Below are positions 15,599 to 24,697 of a DNA stretch of 64,000 bases, one piece after another (within the stretch, counting starts at the first letter, position 1; each line of letters begins with the position of its first letter). The notes below the pieces were generated by a model, which was not told the origin of the DNA, made no database searches, and saw only the letters and a list, made by a program, of their open reading frames with translations. This DNA comes from Chromatiales bacterium. GTDB lineage: Bacteria; Pseudomonadota; Gammaproteobacteria; Steroidobacterales; GCA-2729495. Both the position numbers and the translations under genes were made by a program. The stretch is taken from assembly GCA_002729495.1 (NCBI GenBank), contig PBYE01000008.1:9319-73318 (forward strand), in the 5' to 3' direction.

Positions 15599-17008
15599 CT
15601 ACCGGTTCAACCAGATTAGCGAGACTGTTACAAGGTTCTCGTCGGCGTTGGTCAGGGAGTTGTTACTGTCGATGATATGCCGGCCGACCTGGGCCCGCAA
15701 TTGCAGCCGCCGACGCATCTGGTATTCGATACCCGTAACAAGCCAGTATTCCTCATCTTTACGCAATTCAGGTGCCGGGCCCTCGGTTAACAGATTCTCG
15801 TAATCGAATTCAGCCCAGCTAATTGTTGAAATCCAGCCGATCCGGGGGGCTACAGGTATGTTGATATCAAGGGAGACTTCGTTGACGTCACGATCTTCAG
15901 CCCCTTCAGTCTCGAGAACTTCCAGATCCTGAACATACTTTTCTTCACGCGCAGCGGCGGTAAGCTCAACTGCGGCGGTACTCACCGGTCCGCTATAGGT
16001 GAACTGAAGGCCCTCCAGCCGGTACACATCTGCCGAAACATTGATTCCGCCCAGCCCAAGATTGGGTTGACCGCTAACGGTGCGCGATGCATCGGTGAAC
16101 ATGTCCCGATAGGCGAGCTCCCACTCAGCGAGTTCGCTTACCTCGCGGTGGAAGCGCGCAAATATACGCTCCCCGTCATCATCAGGTAGCTCTTCGTAAT
16201 CCAGATCACTTGCACCGGCTTCAAGCTCCAGTGTATTGGAACCACGCCTGAAACTGGCGGTCGCGTATGCGTCGGTACGGTCGTAATCGCCACTGACTAT
16301 TCCCAGGGGCGAGTCCACCAATTCGTCAAACTCGACATCTTCCCACTCGCCACTTAACCCGAGGTCAAAGCGGTTGGACACAGAGTGAACATACGCAAGG
16401 CGGCCGATATTGCGATCGCTATCGAATTCTGACGTTTCTTCAGCGCTAGTCCGAATTACGCCACCAACGAGATCAATACGATTACGCTGCCCCATGCGGA
16501 ACGTGAATTCGGGTCCTGTAAAAAATACATTGACGTCTTGGCGATTATCCGGAACGTCAGGCGCGTCGGAAACGATCGGTTCGTTGCTCAGATGATCCTC
16601 TATGCGCCAGCTGATAAGGTCAGGTACGAGGTGAAAATCCAGCACTATGTCACCAAAATACTGGGTCTCATTGCTATTCGTATCCTTGGTGTAATTATAA
16701 TGCCTCACCAGTCCTTCAAGGTTTGCGTAGAGCCTCGGTGTATCGCTTTCGAAGATAAGGCTGGCACTTGGTACCACGGAAAGCTCATCAAGACCGTCGC
16801 CGGGTATCATATTTATGTTGTCGGTATAACGGGTATCAAGCCCTAATTCCCACGTGACTTCGGCGGCATGCACAATTCCACCTGTGCCGGCCAAAATAGC
16901 TACCGCACAGGATGGTAAATACAGCTTCAGAACCCGCTGTAATAAGAGCCGGATATTAGAGGGCAGGAAACAGAATGAGCTTGAAATAATGGTCATGAGA
17001 ATAGTCAT
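15599..17008 (-). CDS. Outer-membrane beta-barrel protein of the exopolysaccharide locus
   Basis: This 469-residue protein has a signal peptide (CAVAILAGTGGIVHA, cleaved before AEVTW) followed by alternating hydrophobic/polar strands to the C-terminus, for example WELGLDTRYTDNINMIPGDG and LQLRAQVGRHIIDSNNSL. It matches the putative beta-barrel porin group present in XrtA-type exopolysaccharide loci, where it is thought to help polymer cross the outer membrane beside the short Wza-like protein. The start overlaps the stop of the upstream kinase-like gene as ATGA, so the two are translationally coupled. It is the last gene of the Wza-Wzz-kinase-barrel operon. The C-terminal residue is Arg rather than the usual aromatic. 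Confidence 0.8.
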   Translation of the reverse strand: MTILMTIISSSFCFLPSNIRLLLQRVLKLYLPSCAVAILAGTGGIVHAAEVTWELGLDTRYTDNINMIPGDGLDELSVVPSASLIFESDTPRLYANLEGLVRHYNYTKDTNSNETQYFGDIVLDFHLVPDLISWRIEDHLSNEPIVSDAPDVPDNRQDVNVFFTGPEFTFRMGQRNRIDLVGGVIRTSAEETSEFDSDRNIGRLAYVHSVSNRFDLGLSGEWEDVEFDELVDSPLGIVSGDYDRTDAYATASFRRGSNTLELEAGASDLDYEELPDDDGERIFARFHREVSELAEWELAYRDMFTDASRTVSGQPNLGLGGINVSADVYRLEGLQFTYSGPVSTAAVELTAAAREEKYVQDLEVLETEGAEDRDVNEVSLDINIPVAPRIGWISTISWAEFDYENLLTEGPAPELRKDEEYWLVTGIEYQMRRRLQLRAQVGRHIIDSNNSLTNADENLVTVSLIWLNR

Positions 17009-17865
17009 GAAAAAATAAGGGGACTCTTATTAAACAATATGCCTGCAATCTTGTCGTTGCTGATTCCATGTAATGATTTTTTCAGCTTTTCAGAAGTCAC
17101 ACGACCATAGGGAACGACGAGAACTATGGCATCGCAAATATCTGAAAAAATGCGGGGGTCGCCGGCCGAGTCCATACTTGGTCCATCGATAATGATGAAG
17201 TGATTTGAATCTGCGCACAGATCATCGAACAGAGTCGTCAGTTTTCCCAGCGTTACGAGGCCGCTGGCTGAACCACTGCTGCCGCCAGCCGGCATTAGGC
17301 TAACGTTATTGATTCCTGTCGGGTAGATAATATTTTTGCCCGAGAGACCGGGATCTTCTATGAAATCAAGCCAACCATATTCAGGTTTAACCTCAAGCGT
17401 CTTACAAGCCGGTGAATTCGCAAGATTACATTCAACGATGGTACAGCTAACACCCTTTTCAAAGGCAAACACCGTAGCGAGATTGATAGCGGTAAAAGTC
17501 CCGCCACCACTTTTTACTGCTGAGGCCACCAGGATCACCCCATCTTTGCGGCCATCAAGCTTTTCAATTACGCGACGCCGCAGGTAGCGGAAAGAATTTA
17601 GTGCATTCTGATCTTTGGACCCTGGGTGAACAATGCGCTTGCGGTTAAGCTGTATCGGGTCGAAAGAGCCGTGCTGAGTGATCTCGGAGGGCGTCAAAGA
17701 GTCGCCGCCCAATGTGGAGAATTGGCTTCGTCCCGAAGCAACAGGTATCACTTCTGCCTCAGCGCGCTTTTCTTCCTTTTGCTCCATGAGGCGCCTAATT
17801 GCTTTTTCGGTCAGGCCCTCTTCCACGCTTGGCTCTCCTTGCCTAATAGCCTTCAGTACGCTCAT
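17005..17865 (-). CDS. BY-kinase/CpsD-like protein with degenerate P-loop
   Basis: This 286-residue protein of the MinD/CpsD ATPase fold follows Wzz, as expected for the tyrosine autokinase of XrtA-type loci. The P-loop position reads SAVKSGGGTFTAINLA (about 115-130), where the family has a GEGK(S/T) pattern, so the invariant lysine is Gly. The Walker A' segment, normally a (V/I)DAD motif, reads TIVECNLANSP and both Asp residues are lost. Walker B (HFIIIDGPSM) is kept. There is no C-terminal Tyr cluster (the end is FNKSPLIFS). I infer a pseudokinase that regulates Wzz structurally. The ATG at 17865 is preferred over a GTG 28 codons upstream that would overlap wzz. Confidence 0.8.
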   Translation of the reverse strand: MSVLKAIRQGEPSVEEGLTEKAIRRLMEQKEEKRAEAEVIPVASGRSQFSTLGGDSLTPSEITQHGSFDPIQLNRKRIVHPGSKDQNALNSFRYLRRRVIEKLDGRKDGVILVASAVKSGGGTFTAINLATVFAFEKGVSCTIVECNLANSPACKTLEVKPEYGWLDFIEDPGLSGKNIIYPTGINNVSLMPAGGSSGSASGLVTLGKLTTLFDDLCADSNHFIIIDGPSMDSAGDPRIFSDICDAIVLVVPYGRVTSEKLKKSLHGISNDKIAGILFNKSPLIFS

Positions 17866-17912
17866 TTTATCGCCAGTATGTGCCAATAGCCATAAACCTC
17901 TCAAACTGCCTG

Positions 17913-19472
17913 CTAGGCACCTGCTAATATGCGCGCCACGCTTAACCACCCGAGGTAAGCGTAAACAACAAAAACTGTAAACATGCCCGTTCCCAGGGCC
18001 ATTGTTACAAACCGGTTACGGGCCTCTTCCTGACGGGTCAATACCGTGCCAACCTCGACAACTTCGAACGCGAGGATGTCTCTGATCTGTTCTTCGTGCC
18101 TGATACGCGGATCAAACTGTAAGAAAGAAACGATCAGGATCAGGGGAATCAAAATACCCAGAAGCGGTCCGATAATCGCAAAATGCAGCAGGCGAAGACC
18201 ATCAGGAACGACCGGATAATTTGCCGCATAAAGCACACGGAAATTCCCGCCACGTTGTTGCAGGTCCATATTCATGGAAACACGTGCATTCTCCCTGCGT
18301 CTAAGCAAATCCTGGTAAACCGTATTGTTGACTTCATAGTCACGAGTCAACTCTGCAAGCGTCGCTTCAATCTGCGGGATACGCTTGGCCCGCTCCAGTT
18401 CAATTTCCAACAGACGCTGGTTTTCGTATAAACGCGCGTCGAGTGTCGCGACTTCGGTCTTGGCATCCGAAAGCGACTGACGAAGTCTCTGCCACAACGG
18501 GTTTGCCATTGCGGCGCTGCTTCTGGCATCCTCACCAGTCGAGATTCGTTCCGTAGAATCTATTTCCCGTCGCAGCGCTTTCTCCAGGTCCGTAATCTGA
18601 TACTTAAGGTTTACGATATCCGGATAAGTATCGGTATAACGCAGGCGAAGAACATCAATCTCCTGCTGCAGACTTGCAATCTGTGAACGATACTGGGATA
18701 CGCGAGTCTCCCGAACAACGACCTGGGATTCGCCGGAGAGTTGCGCTTCGAGTGAATTAACCCGTGTACGAGCCTCACGAAGCTCCAACCGGCTGCGTTC
18801 GACATCAGCCTGCAGACCACTGATGCGCGCTGACACCGCAGCTTCCGTTCCCTGGCCAATATCAACATTGCTGGCCCGATGCTCGGTGAGTCTCTGTTCT
18901 GCATCAACCAGCTTACCGTGGTACTCCCGAGCCTGGCCACCTATGAAATCAAATGCCTCAGAACTCTCACGGGTTTTCTCACTCTCGCTTTCGCTTACCA
19001 GCAGTTCGGAAAATAACTGTGCCAGTTCGTATGCATGGTCCGGCATCGCATCCTCAACCGTGATACGAACGAGATTCGGCCCGGTTGCTTCCAGGGTTGT
19101 CTGATCGATTACATCCCGTATGACTTGCTCTTCAAGTGCTACATTCTTATTGTCCACATTGATCAGACCGGTTTCCTTGATAACGCGCAGCATGATGTTG
19201 CGACTAAACAATAGTTCGCGATAAAAACGCAGGCGATCCTGATCGTTAACGCGCTCGGCACTACCGACCGCACTACCCTCAAGCAATGGTGAAAGGATTT
19301 CCCTGCGTTCTGCCAGTACTGTCGCTGCCGATGAGTAGCTCTTGGGCATCACAGCACCGAGCAGTAGGGATGCAAGGGAAACCACAACAAAACAAGTAAT
19401 GACTGCTACCCTGCGCCGGGAAACCTCGGCGATGGTAAGTCTCCATAACTGTTCTGGGCTCCAGGTATCCAT
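17913..19472 (-). CDS. Wzz-type polysaccharide chain-length determinant (XrtA type)
   Basis: This 519-residue inner-membrane protein has a first membrane helix at about 20-42 (AVITCFVVVSLASLLLGAV) and a second near 485-510 (MALGTGMFTVFVVYAYLGWL). A Wzz domain follows the first helix, and a long coiled coil at about 190-390 includes QYRSQIASLQQEIDVLRLRY and the GNVR-like region NTVYQDLLRRRENAR. It controls polymer length and couples the kinase-like protein and Wza. It starts 2 bases after the Wza stop. A short cytosolic loop between a third hydrophobic stretch (HFAIIGPLLGILIPLILIV) and the last helix differs from minimal two-helix Wzz proteins. Confidence 0.88.
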   Translation of the reverse strand: MDTWSPEQLWRLTIAEVSRRRVAVITCFVVVSLASLLLGAVMPKSYSSAATVLAERREILSPLLEGSAVGSAERVNDQDRLRFYRELLFSRNIMLRVIKETGLINVDNKNVALEEQVIRDVIDQTTLEATGPNLVRITVEDAMPDHAYELAQLFSELLVSESESEKTRESSEAFDFIGGQAREYHGKLVDAEQRLTEHRASNVDIGQGTEAAVSARISGLQADVERSRLELREARTRVNSLEAQLSGESQVVVRETRVSQYRSQIASLQQEIDVLRLRYTDTYPDIVNLKYQITDLEKALRREIDSTERISTGEDARSSAAMANPLWQRLRQSLSDAKTEVATLDARLYENQRLLEIELERAKRIPQIEATLAELTRDYEVNNTVYQDLLRRRENARVSMNMDLQQRGGNFRVLYAANYPVVPDGLRLLHFAIIGPLLGILIPLILIVSFLQFDPRIRHEEQIRDILAFEVVEVGTVLTRQEEARNRFVTMALGTGMFTVFVVYAYLGWLSVARILAGA

Positions 19473-19474
19473 TT

Positions 19475-20077
19475 TTAGAACAACCTTTCGGGTACGCTAA
19501 TAATATCGCCGGGCGAGAGTTCATAATTTGTACTGAGATCACCACGCTTCATGATGTGATTTAACTGCACTCTTAACTGCAGCGTATCTCCATCTTTTTT
19601 GCGAAATAGTGTGGTTTTATTTGGCGAAGCAAATTCTGTAACGCCACCTGCTTCCAGAATCGCATCCAGAACGGTCATACCCTGCCGGTGGTTAATAGAA
19701 ATGGTGTCGACCACGGCACCGGTTACCCGTACACGCGTCAAATATTCATGGCTGTGCAACTCTGCAAGGATAACGACAACTTCCGGATTGCGAATATCCT
19801 TTGACAGCCCCTGCGTGATACTTGCGGACAGCTCTTCAGCAGTAAGGCTCCCCGCCCTCACATCGCCCAGAAGCGGCATAGAAATCATCCCGTCAGGACG
19901 CACCGGCACTTCCGTTGACAGATTCGGATTGCCCCAGACATCAATGCTGATGATATCGCCCACGCCAATGCGGTACTCCTGAATAACCGAATCACCAACA
20001 ATATCGGTTGGCTCCGACCATTGACTGGTGCAGGCACACAAACTGGCAATAACCACTAATTGAAAAATTCTTAACAT
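19475..20077 (-). CDS. Wza-like polysaccharide export lipoprotein (XrtA type)
   Basis: This 200-residue lipoprotein has a signal ending SLCAC. The poly-export domain begins EYRIGVGDIISIDVWGNPNL, followed by VPVRPDGMISMPLLGDV, and a single SLBB-like domain includes VRVTGAVVDTISINHRQGMT. It ends at DIISVPERLF without the C-terminal helix of full-length Wza (about 360-380 residues), which fits the short export protein of XrtA/PEP-CTERM loci. It is the first gene of the minus-strand operon. In the 194 bases upstream, TTGATA (complement of 20144-20149) and TATAAG (20123-20128) could be promoter boxes but are only 15 bases apart, so I give that low weight. Confidence 0.9.
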   Translation of the reverse strand: MLRIFQLVVIASLCACTSQWSEPTDIVGDSVIQEYRIGVGDIISIDVWGNPNLSTEVPVRPDGMISMPLLGDVRAGSLTAEELSASITQGLSKDIRNPEVVVILAELHSHEYLTRVRVTGAVVDTISINHRQGMTVLDAILEAGGVTEFASPNKTTLFRKKDGDTLQLRVQLNHIMKRGDLSTNYELSPGDIISVPERLF

Positions 20078-20271
20078 ATGCAGGGGTTCTTCTTTTTTTA
20101 GTTAAAGGCGTTTTTTCTATTTCTTATACTCGCCAATAAGATCTATCAAAATCACGCTACCATAAAGATCTCGGGCGAACTATGTACCAGGCTCACGTTT
20201 TGGCACACACTTTTTATGTGAAACCGTCCTGACAAATATTTTAGGCGCCAATCGTGACGACTACGCCTCTG

Positions 20272-21741
20272 TCAGGCTTGTTGTGACTCATGCTGACTAG
20301 GAGGCTGGCTAGCATGCGTCTCCATCCTGCTACCCCTGCCCCAAACGACAACATCAAGGGTTTGCAGAAGAATAAACAGATCAAGGATCACACTGTGATT
20401 CTTGATGTAGTACAAATCGTATTGAAGCTTGTGCCGCGCATCATCTATGGACGCCCCGTACGAATATGCAAGCTGCGCCCAACCGGCAAGGCCCGGCTTT
20501 ACGCTGTGTCGTTCGTTGTAGTAAGGAATCTGCTCACAAAGCATCTCCACAAACTGCGGCCGCTCGGGCCTGGGGCCAACAAAACTCATATCGCCGCGTA
20601 GAATATTAATTATCTGGGGTAATTCATCTATGCGGAAACGACGAATAATGCCTCCGATCGGGGTAACCCGCGGGTCATCCGACGCAGCCCAGCGTGCTGT
20701 GCCATCAGCTTCGGCATTGACACGCATACTCCTGAACTTCAGAAGGTCGAAGCACCCGCCCTTGTAACCAACCCGCTCCTGCCGATAGAAGATGGGCTCA
20801 CGGCCGAAACTTTCCAGCCATAAAATGATCGCTGAAACAACCATAATGGGCGATATCACGACCAGCAGCAGCAGGCTGGCAAAAATATCAAAAATCCGCT
20901 CCAGAACTATATGGATAGGTCCTCTTCGGAACCCATCGGAGAAAATGATCCAGCCATCGCTGATCACCTCCAGGCTTACTTTGCCGGCTTCACGCTCTAC
21001 AAAGGACGTGACGTTAGTGATCTCGAATCCCGTCAGCCTGCAATCAAGCAGCTCGCGTGACGGAAAACAATCCCGCCTGTTATCCATTGCGACTACGATT
21101 TCATTGACCGTTTCGCTTACTACATAGTCCACCAGTCTATCCGGTGAGATTATCTTGCCAGCACACTCAGCGCTGATCTCCTCACGCCCGGTATGGATAT
21201 AGCCAACAATTGTGAACCCCTGCCGGTCGTCATTGGTCACAAGTCGCGCGATGGTAGATGCCTGCTTGCCCGCACCTATTACAAGAACCCTGGATTTAAA
21301 CAAGCTGCTGTCAGCAAATGCGAAATAGATGTAGCGGCATATGCATACCAGCAAAAGCGCTGATAACAGGCTCAGCGCAAATGCGCCACGGCCGGTAAAG
21401 GTGAAAGGCAGTAAGTAATAAATAATGGTGCTGGCAAGTGCTCCCAGCGCGACACCAACAACAATACGACCCAGGTTGGAACTCAGACGCGGTTCCTGGC
21501 GAACCTGGTAGAGCCCCATAGCGAGCATACCAATCACGATCATGACGCCGAATATCAGCGCGCGCGGGTAGAGCGGTCCGGGGATGCTCTCGGCAATCAG
21601 GGCCTGATCGCCGCCGAATCGAATGTAGACACCCACATAAAGAGAAAATGCTCCGAGAGCAAGTTCCGTACATACAAGCAATACCACCCATACGGGTACG
21701 GGGTGAGAAAAGATTTTAAGGGTACTGTTAAACCCTGCCAT
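20272..21741 (-). CDS. Polyprenyl glycosylphosphotransferase (initiating sugar transferase)
   Basis: This 489-residue membrane enzyme starts repeat-unit synthesis by moving a sugar-1-phosphate onto undecaprenyl phosphate. Five or so hydrophobic segments occupy the first 130 residues. A Rossmann-like domain with VLVIGAGKQASTIARLV lies at about 150-260, another helix (IFASLLLLVVISPIMVV) at about 285, and the catalytic bacterial sugar transferase domain follows with FDLLKFRSMRVNAEADG, DELPQIINILRGDMSFVGPR and KPGLAGWAQL. The length and layout fit the sugar transferase of XrtA-type loci. A Ser/Gln/His-rich tail (ETHASQPPSQHESQQA) closes it. It is transcribed on its own, 194 bases before the Wza gene. 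Confidence 0.92.
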   Translation of the reverse strand: MAGFNSTLKIFSHPVPVWVVLLVCTELALGAFSLYVGVYIRFGGDQALIAESIPGPLYPRALIFGVMIVIGMLAMGLYQVRQEPRLSSNLGRIVVGVALGALASTIIYYLLPFTFTGRGAFALSLLSALLLVCICRYIYFAFADSSLFKSRVLVIGAGKQASTIARLVTNDDRQGFTIVGYIHTGREEISAECAGKIISPDRLVDYVVSETVNEIVVAMDNRRDCFPSRELLDCRLTGFEITNVTSFVEREAGKVSLEVISDGWIIFSDGFRRGPIHIVLERIFDIFASLLLLVVISPIMVVSAIILWLESFGREPIFYRQERVGYKGGCFDLLKFRSMRVNAEADGTARWAASDDPRVTPIGGIIRRFRIDELPQIINILRGDMSFVGPRPERPQFVEMLCEQIPYYNERHSVKPGLAGWAQLAYSYGASIDDARHKLQYDLYYIKNHSVILDLFILLQTLDVVVWGRGSRMETHASQPPSQHESQQA

Positions 21742-22237
21742 GTTTGTCGATATCCCTTAATACTGCATCCGTGCAGTCTTGTTTTGATCGGAGATGTCGC
21801 TACCGCCGAAGACGCGCCATCAGGTGCAGCCAGTTACCTGACTGCCCTTCAGTCCTTATTCAATACACGAAAAATCTCAGCAATATTTATTTTGGAACTG
21901 TAATCACCGGGATAAGTGCCGCCCGGCTTACAATTCGTTTATCGCCTTAAATAATACTTGCTAATGTCTGATTACACCAGCATTTTTATATGTACTTATG
22001 TCAGGAAAAGCCTGTACCACGGGGCTAAAGTGGTGTTTTTCCGGCATTTTGCAGCTTGTCAATACAAGTTAACAATTGTCCGCCGATCGCCTTTCACATA
22101 ATCCACGAAGGCCACGAAGGCCGCCACTTGGTCACCGGCAGAATCATGCCCTCATCCAAATGCCTGGCACCCGCTGTACTGTCACGTATCCCTGGTGTAG
22201 CTTGCGCAAAGCACCAGGCAGGCAGAATGACTTTTCA
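21742..22237. promoter_or_regulatory. Divergent intergenic region with an interrupted hairpin
   Basis: This is the 496-base gap between the divergent sugar transferase and GT4 genes. It contains an imperfect hairpin: GGAAAA (22004-22009) pairs with TTTTCC (22037-22042), and inside it ACCAC (22016-22020) pairs with GTGGT (22030-22034) around a 9-base loop. A tandem copy of CCACGAAGG lies at 22103-22120. Both promoters of the flanking genes must lie here, but I cannot assign -35/-10 boxes with confidence. A longer open frame from 22076 into the GT4 gene has no homology upstream of 22238 and I do not accept it. Confidence 0.3.
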
Positions 22238-23404
22238 ATGACAGACGCAGGCAGAATACGTATCGCGCAGGTTGTCGCTTCCCTGGAGGTGGGCGGTGCC
22301 GAGCGAATCGCTATTACGCTGGCAGGCGGACTCAGGTCTTATGGATGGGATACGCGACTGGTCACTCTCGCGGGTAACTCGAACGACAGTGGGCTGACTC
22401 AGCCACTGCGTGTCGATGCAGAAAGACAGGGTGTCGAAGTTACGGGCGTTCACTATAAAAACCTCTGGGATGCAGAATCCCGCAATCGCCTGAAACGATA
22501 TTTTCAGGACAACCAAATCGAACTGGTGCATGTACACAATCGGCCGGTCGACTGGCAACTGGTAGTGCTCACGTGGTCGCTGGGTATAACTACCTTGTAT
22601 ACACGACACATGGTCTGCCCCGACATGACGTTTCGCGCGCGCTGGATTTACCGGCTTGCCGGCGGGCTCGCACCGAAGACGGTTGCCGTTTCGAAGGTCG
22701 TGGGTGAGCACCTGACAAAGGTCGAGTGGCTGCCGAAATCAAAACTCGAAGTGCTCTACAACGGTATCGATACAGAACGCTTCAGGCCGCCAACCGCCGA
22801 TGAAAGGGCCGGGAAGCGCGCCGAACTCGGCCTCAATGATGATGATTTCTTCTGGTTTGCTGCACTCCGCCTGGATCCGCAAAAAGGTCTTAGTTACCTC
22901 CTGAAAGCGATCAGTCAATTGCCGGAAAACCCGTACCGGAAGATAGCGATTGCCGGGGACGGTCCGGAGGGCGAAGAACTGAAAGCGCTGTGCAAAACTT
23001 TAAATATCGATGACAGGCTAAGCTTTATGGGCAGGCGCCAAGACGTGTCCGAACTACTGTGGGCTGCTGACGCATACCTGTGCTCCTCTCTCGGCGAGGG
23101 GCATCCCATCGCACTTCTGGAAGCCATGTCTGCCGGAGTGCCGATTATTGCGCCACGGCTTGCGGTTATGCGTGAAATCGCGTTCGACGATTCAGCCTTT
23201 CTGTATGGACCCGACAAGGGTGGCCTGACCGACAGCCACGACCCTGCCGTTATTGCCGAGGCGATGCTGGCATTGGAATCGAATCCGGCAACACTGCAAA
23301 AAATTGGCGAGCGGGGCCGCGAGCATGTCGTCCTGCGCTATCCCGAGCAATTGACGCTTGAGGCGCATGACGAACTTTATCGCCGCTTACTGGCGGATCG
23401 CTAA
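22238..23404 (+). CDS. Glycosyltransferase family 4
   Basis: This 388-residue GT-B enzyme adds one sugar to the repeat unit at the cytoplasmic membrane face. The N-terminal domain opens RIAQVVASLEVGGAERIAIT, typical of GT4, and the donor-binding domain has KIAIAGDGPEGEELKAL, LSFMGRRQDVSELLWAADAY and the E-x7-E motif in GEGHPIALLEAMSAGVP. The start at 22238 gives the normal N-terminus; upstream codons of the longer frame are unrelated. It is the only plus-strand gene before the flippase, with a convergent SGNH gene 7 bases beyond its stop. Confidence 0.88.
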   Translation: MTDAGRIRIAQVVASLEVGGAERIAITLAGGLRSYGWDTRLVTLAGNSNDSGLTQPLRVDAERQGVEVTGVHYKNLWDAESRNRLKRYFQDNQIELVHVHNRPVDWQLVVLTWSLGITTLYTRHMVCPDMTFRARWIYRLAGGLAPKTVAVSKVVGEHLTKVEWLPKSKLEVLYNGIDTERFRPPTADERAGKRAELGLNDDDFFWFAALRLDPQKGLSYLLKAISQLPENPYRKIAIAGDGPEGEELKALCKTLNIDDRLSFMGRRQDVSELLWAADAYLCSSLGEGHPIALLEAMSAGVPIIAPRLAVMREIAFDDSAFLYGPDKGGLTDSHDPAVIAEAMLALESNPATLQKIGERGREHVVLRYPEQLTLEAHDELYRRLLADR

Positions 23405-23411
23405 GCAACGG

Positions 23412-24527
23412 CTAATCAACATTGCCTGCGTTGATAAGGGGGCTCAGTGTTCGGTATATTGCCTCGCCAGCAACCCGATGGCCGAAGACCGAGGGATGCA
23501 CAGGGTCGGCAGAAATGGATTTATTGCGGAGAAACAGCTTTTCGGCGGGTTTGCCGCGATATACCGGCAGCAGATCTACAATCGGAACGTTCTGTGATTC
23601 GGCAAAATGCCTGAGCCGATCCTGCGGATTGCCGCTCAACGCAGAATCGCCGAGTGTCAGGCCCAAACTGCGCCGATAATTGTTCAGCGCAGCCTCGTTC
23701 AACTGCATCTCCAGCGGGAATATGACCAGCGCGATTTCGTAGTCTTTGTCCCGTGCGAGAGAAATAATATTCTCAAGCATCCAGAAAGATTTTTCCCAGG
23801 CGAACTCCAGCTCAGCACTTGATTCCTTCAACGCAGCGAAGTTGTAACCGAGAAGTTCGTTAGCATCCAGTATGCCCAACTCGTACAAAATTCCCTTGAC
23901 GCTGGAATAAACCATCTGGTACAGGTGTGAATTTATCCGCATGAACGCAGAGATCTGCCTGATAATGCCAGGAGCGGAAGACACCCGAAGCGGCTGCTCC
24001 GGATCCAGCGAATAATCCGGGTAAGCCTTTATATCGTTGAGTACCAAGCCGATCAGGATCAGGTCCGGCTCCAGCGTATCGGCAAGGCGCAGAAAGTGGT
24101 AGTGATATTCCAGCGCGGCAGCAATCAGACCGCCGTTGATTACTTCGAAGCGGGTGCCGCCAGTGTTGGCGTTAAGCCGTTCCTCGAACACCTTAAAATA
24201 GATTTCATCAAGTTCAACACCGTACCCAAAGGTTACCGAGTCACCAATGGTTAACACCCGGTACGTATCTGCCGGTTTGGGCACACTGATCTCACGATCA
24301 CGCAATGCCCGGCTATTTATTTCTACCGAGACGCCCGTATAACCAGGATTTCCGGTGTTGGGAACAAGTTCCGCCTGCTGCCAGGGCGCTTCGGATGGTT
24401 TTGTAAACTGCCCGTAATCATAAAATCCGGTGTTTTGTGGAGCGACTACACGAATTGCGAACTCAACGACCACTAGGGACAACAGCAAGCTAAGCAGCGG
24501 AATCAGTAATTTTGCGTACCAGGGCAC
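23412..24527 (-). CDS. Membrane-anchored SGNH/GDSL-like hydrolase
   Basis: This 371-residue protein has an N-terminal membrane helix (LLIPLLSLLLSLVVVEFAI) and an SGNH domain facing the periplasm. The nucleophile block is VLTIGDSVTFGYG (GDS at 95-97), the Asn block may be IGLVLNDIKAYPDYS, and the Asp-x2-His pair is DPVHPSVFGH near the C-terminus. Enzymes of this type in exopolysaccharide loci add or remove O-acetyl groups on the polymer; I infer that role from context. Its 5' end is divergent from the flippase, and its 3' end nearly abuts the GT4 gene. Length and motifs look complete. Confidence 0.8.
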   Translation of the reverse strand: MPWYAKLLIPLLSLLLSLVVVEFAIRVVAPQNTGFYDYGQFTKPSEAPWQQAELVPNTGNPGYTGVSVEINSRALRDREISVPKPADTYRVLTIGDSVTFGYGVELDEIYFKVFEERLNANTGGTRFEVINGGLIAAALEYHYHFLRLADTLEPDLILIGLVLNDIKAYPDYSLDPEQPLRVSSAPGIIRQISAFMRINSHLYQMVYSSVKGILYELGILDANELLGYNFAALKESSAELEFAWEKSFWMLENIISLARDKDYEIALVIFPLEMQLNEAALNNYRRSLGLTLGDSALSGNPQDRLRHFAESQNVPIVDLLPVYRGKPAEKLFLRNKSISADPVHPSVFGHRVAGEAIYRTLSPLINAGNVD

Positions 24528-24697
24528 AGCGTCGATCTGCTCTTAAATTAGGTCAGGGTGTTCGATTCATTAGCCTATTTTGCCAGTTAAACGAATTCAC
24601 CAAAACTCGCATCCGGCTAACAAAACGACATAAGCTGGAATGGTATGCGTTTTCGCAACCCGTTCTGGGCTATATTCTGAGCCCACAAATTTTAACC

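Noticed and set aside
20201-20216. Sigma-54-like TGGCAC box upstream of the Wza operon
   Set aside because: The matching downstream element reads TTTT rather than TTGC, and the site faces plus, away from the minus-strand operon.
22103-22120. Tandem CCACGAAGG repeat
   Set aside because: Only two copies of 9 bases; too short to be a CRISPR or a meaningful satellite.
22076-22237. Extended N-terminus of the GT4 gene
   Set aside because: The first 54 residues are not GT4-like and the normal start is at 22238.
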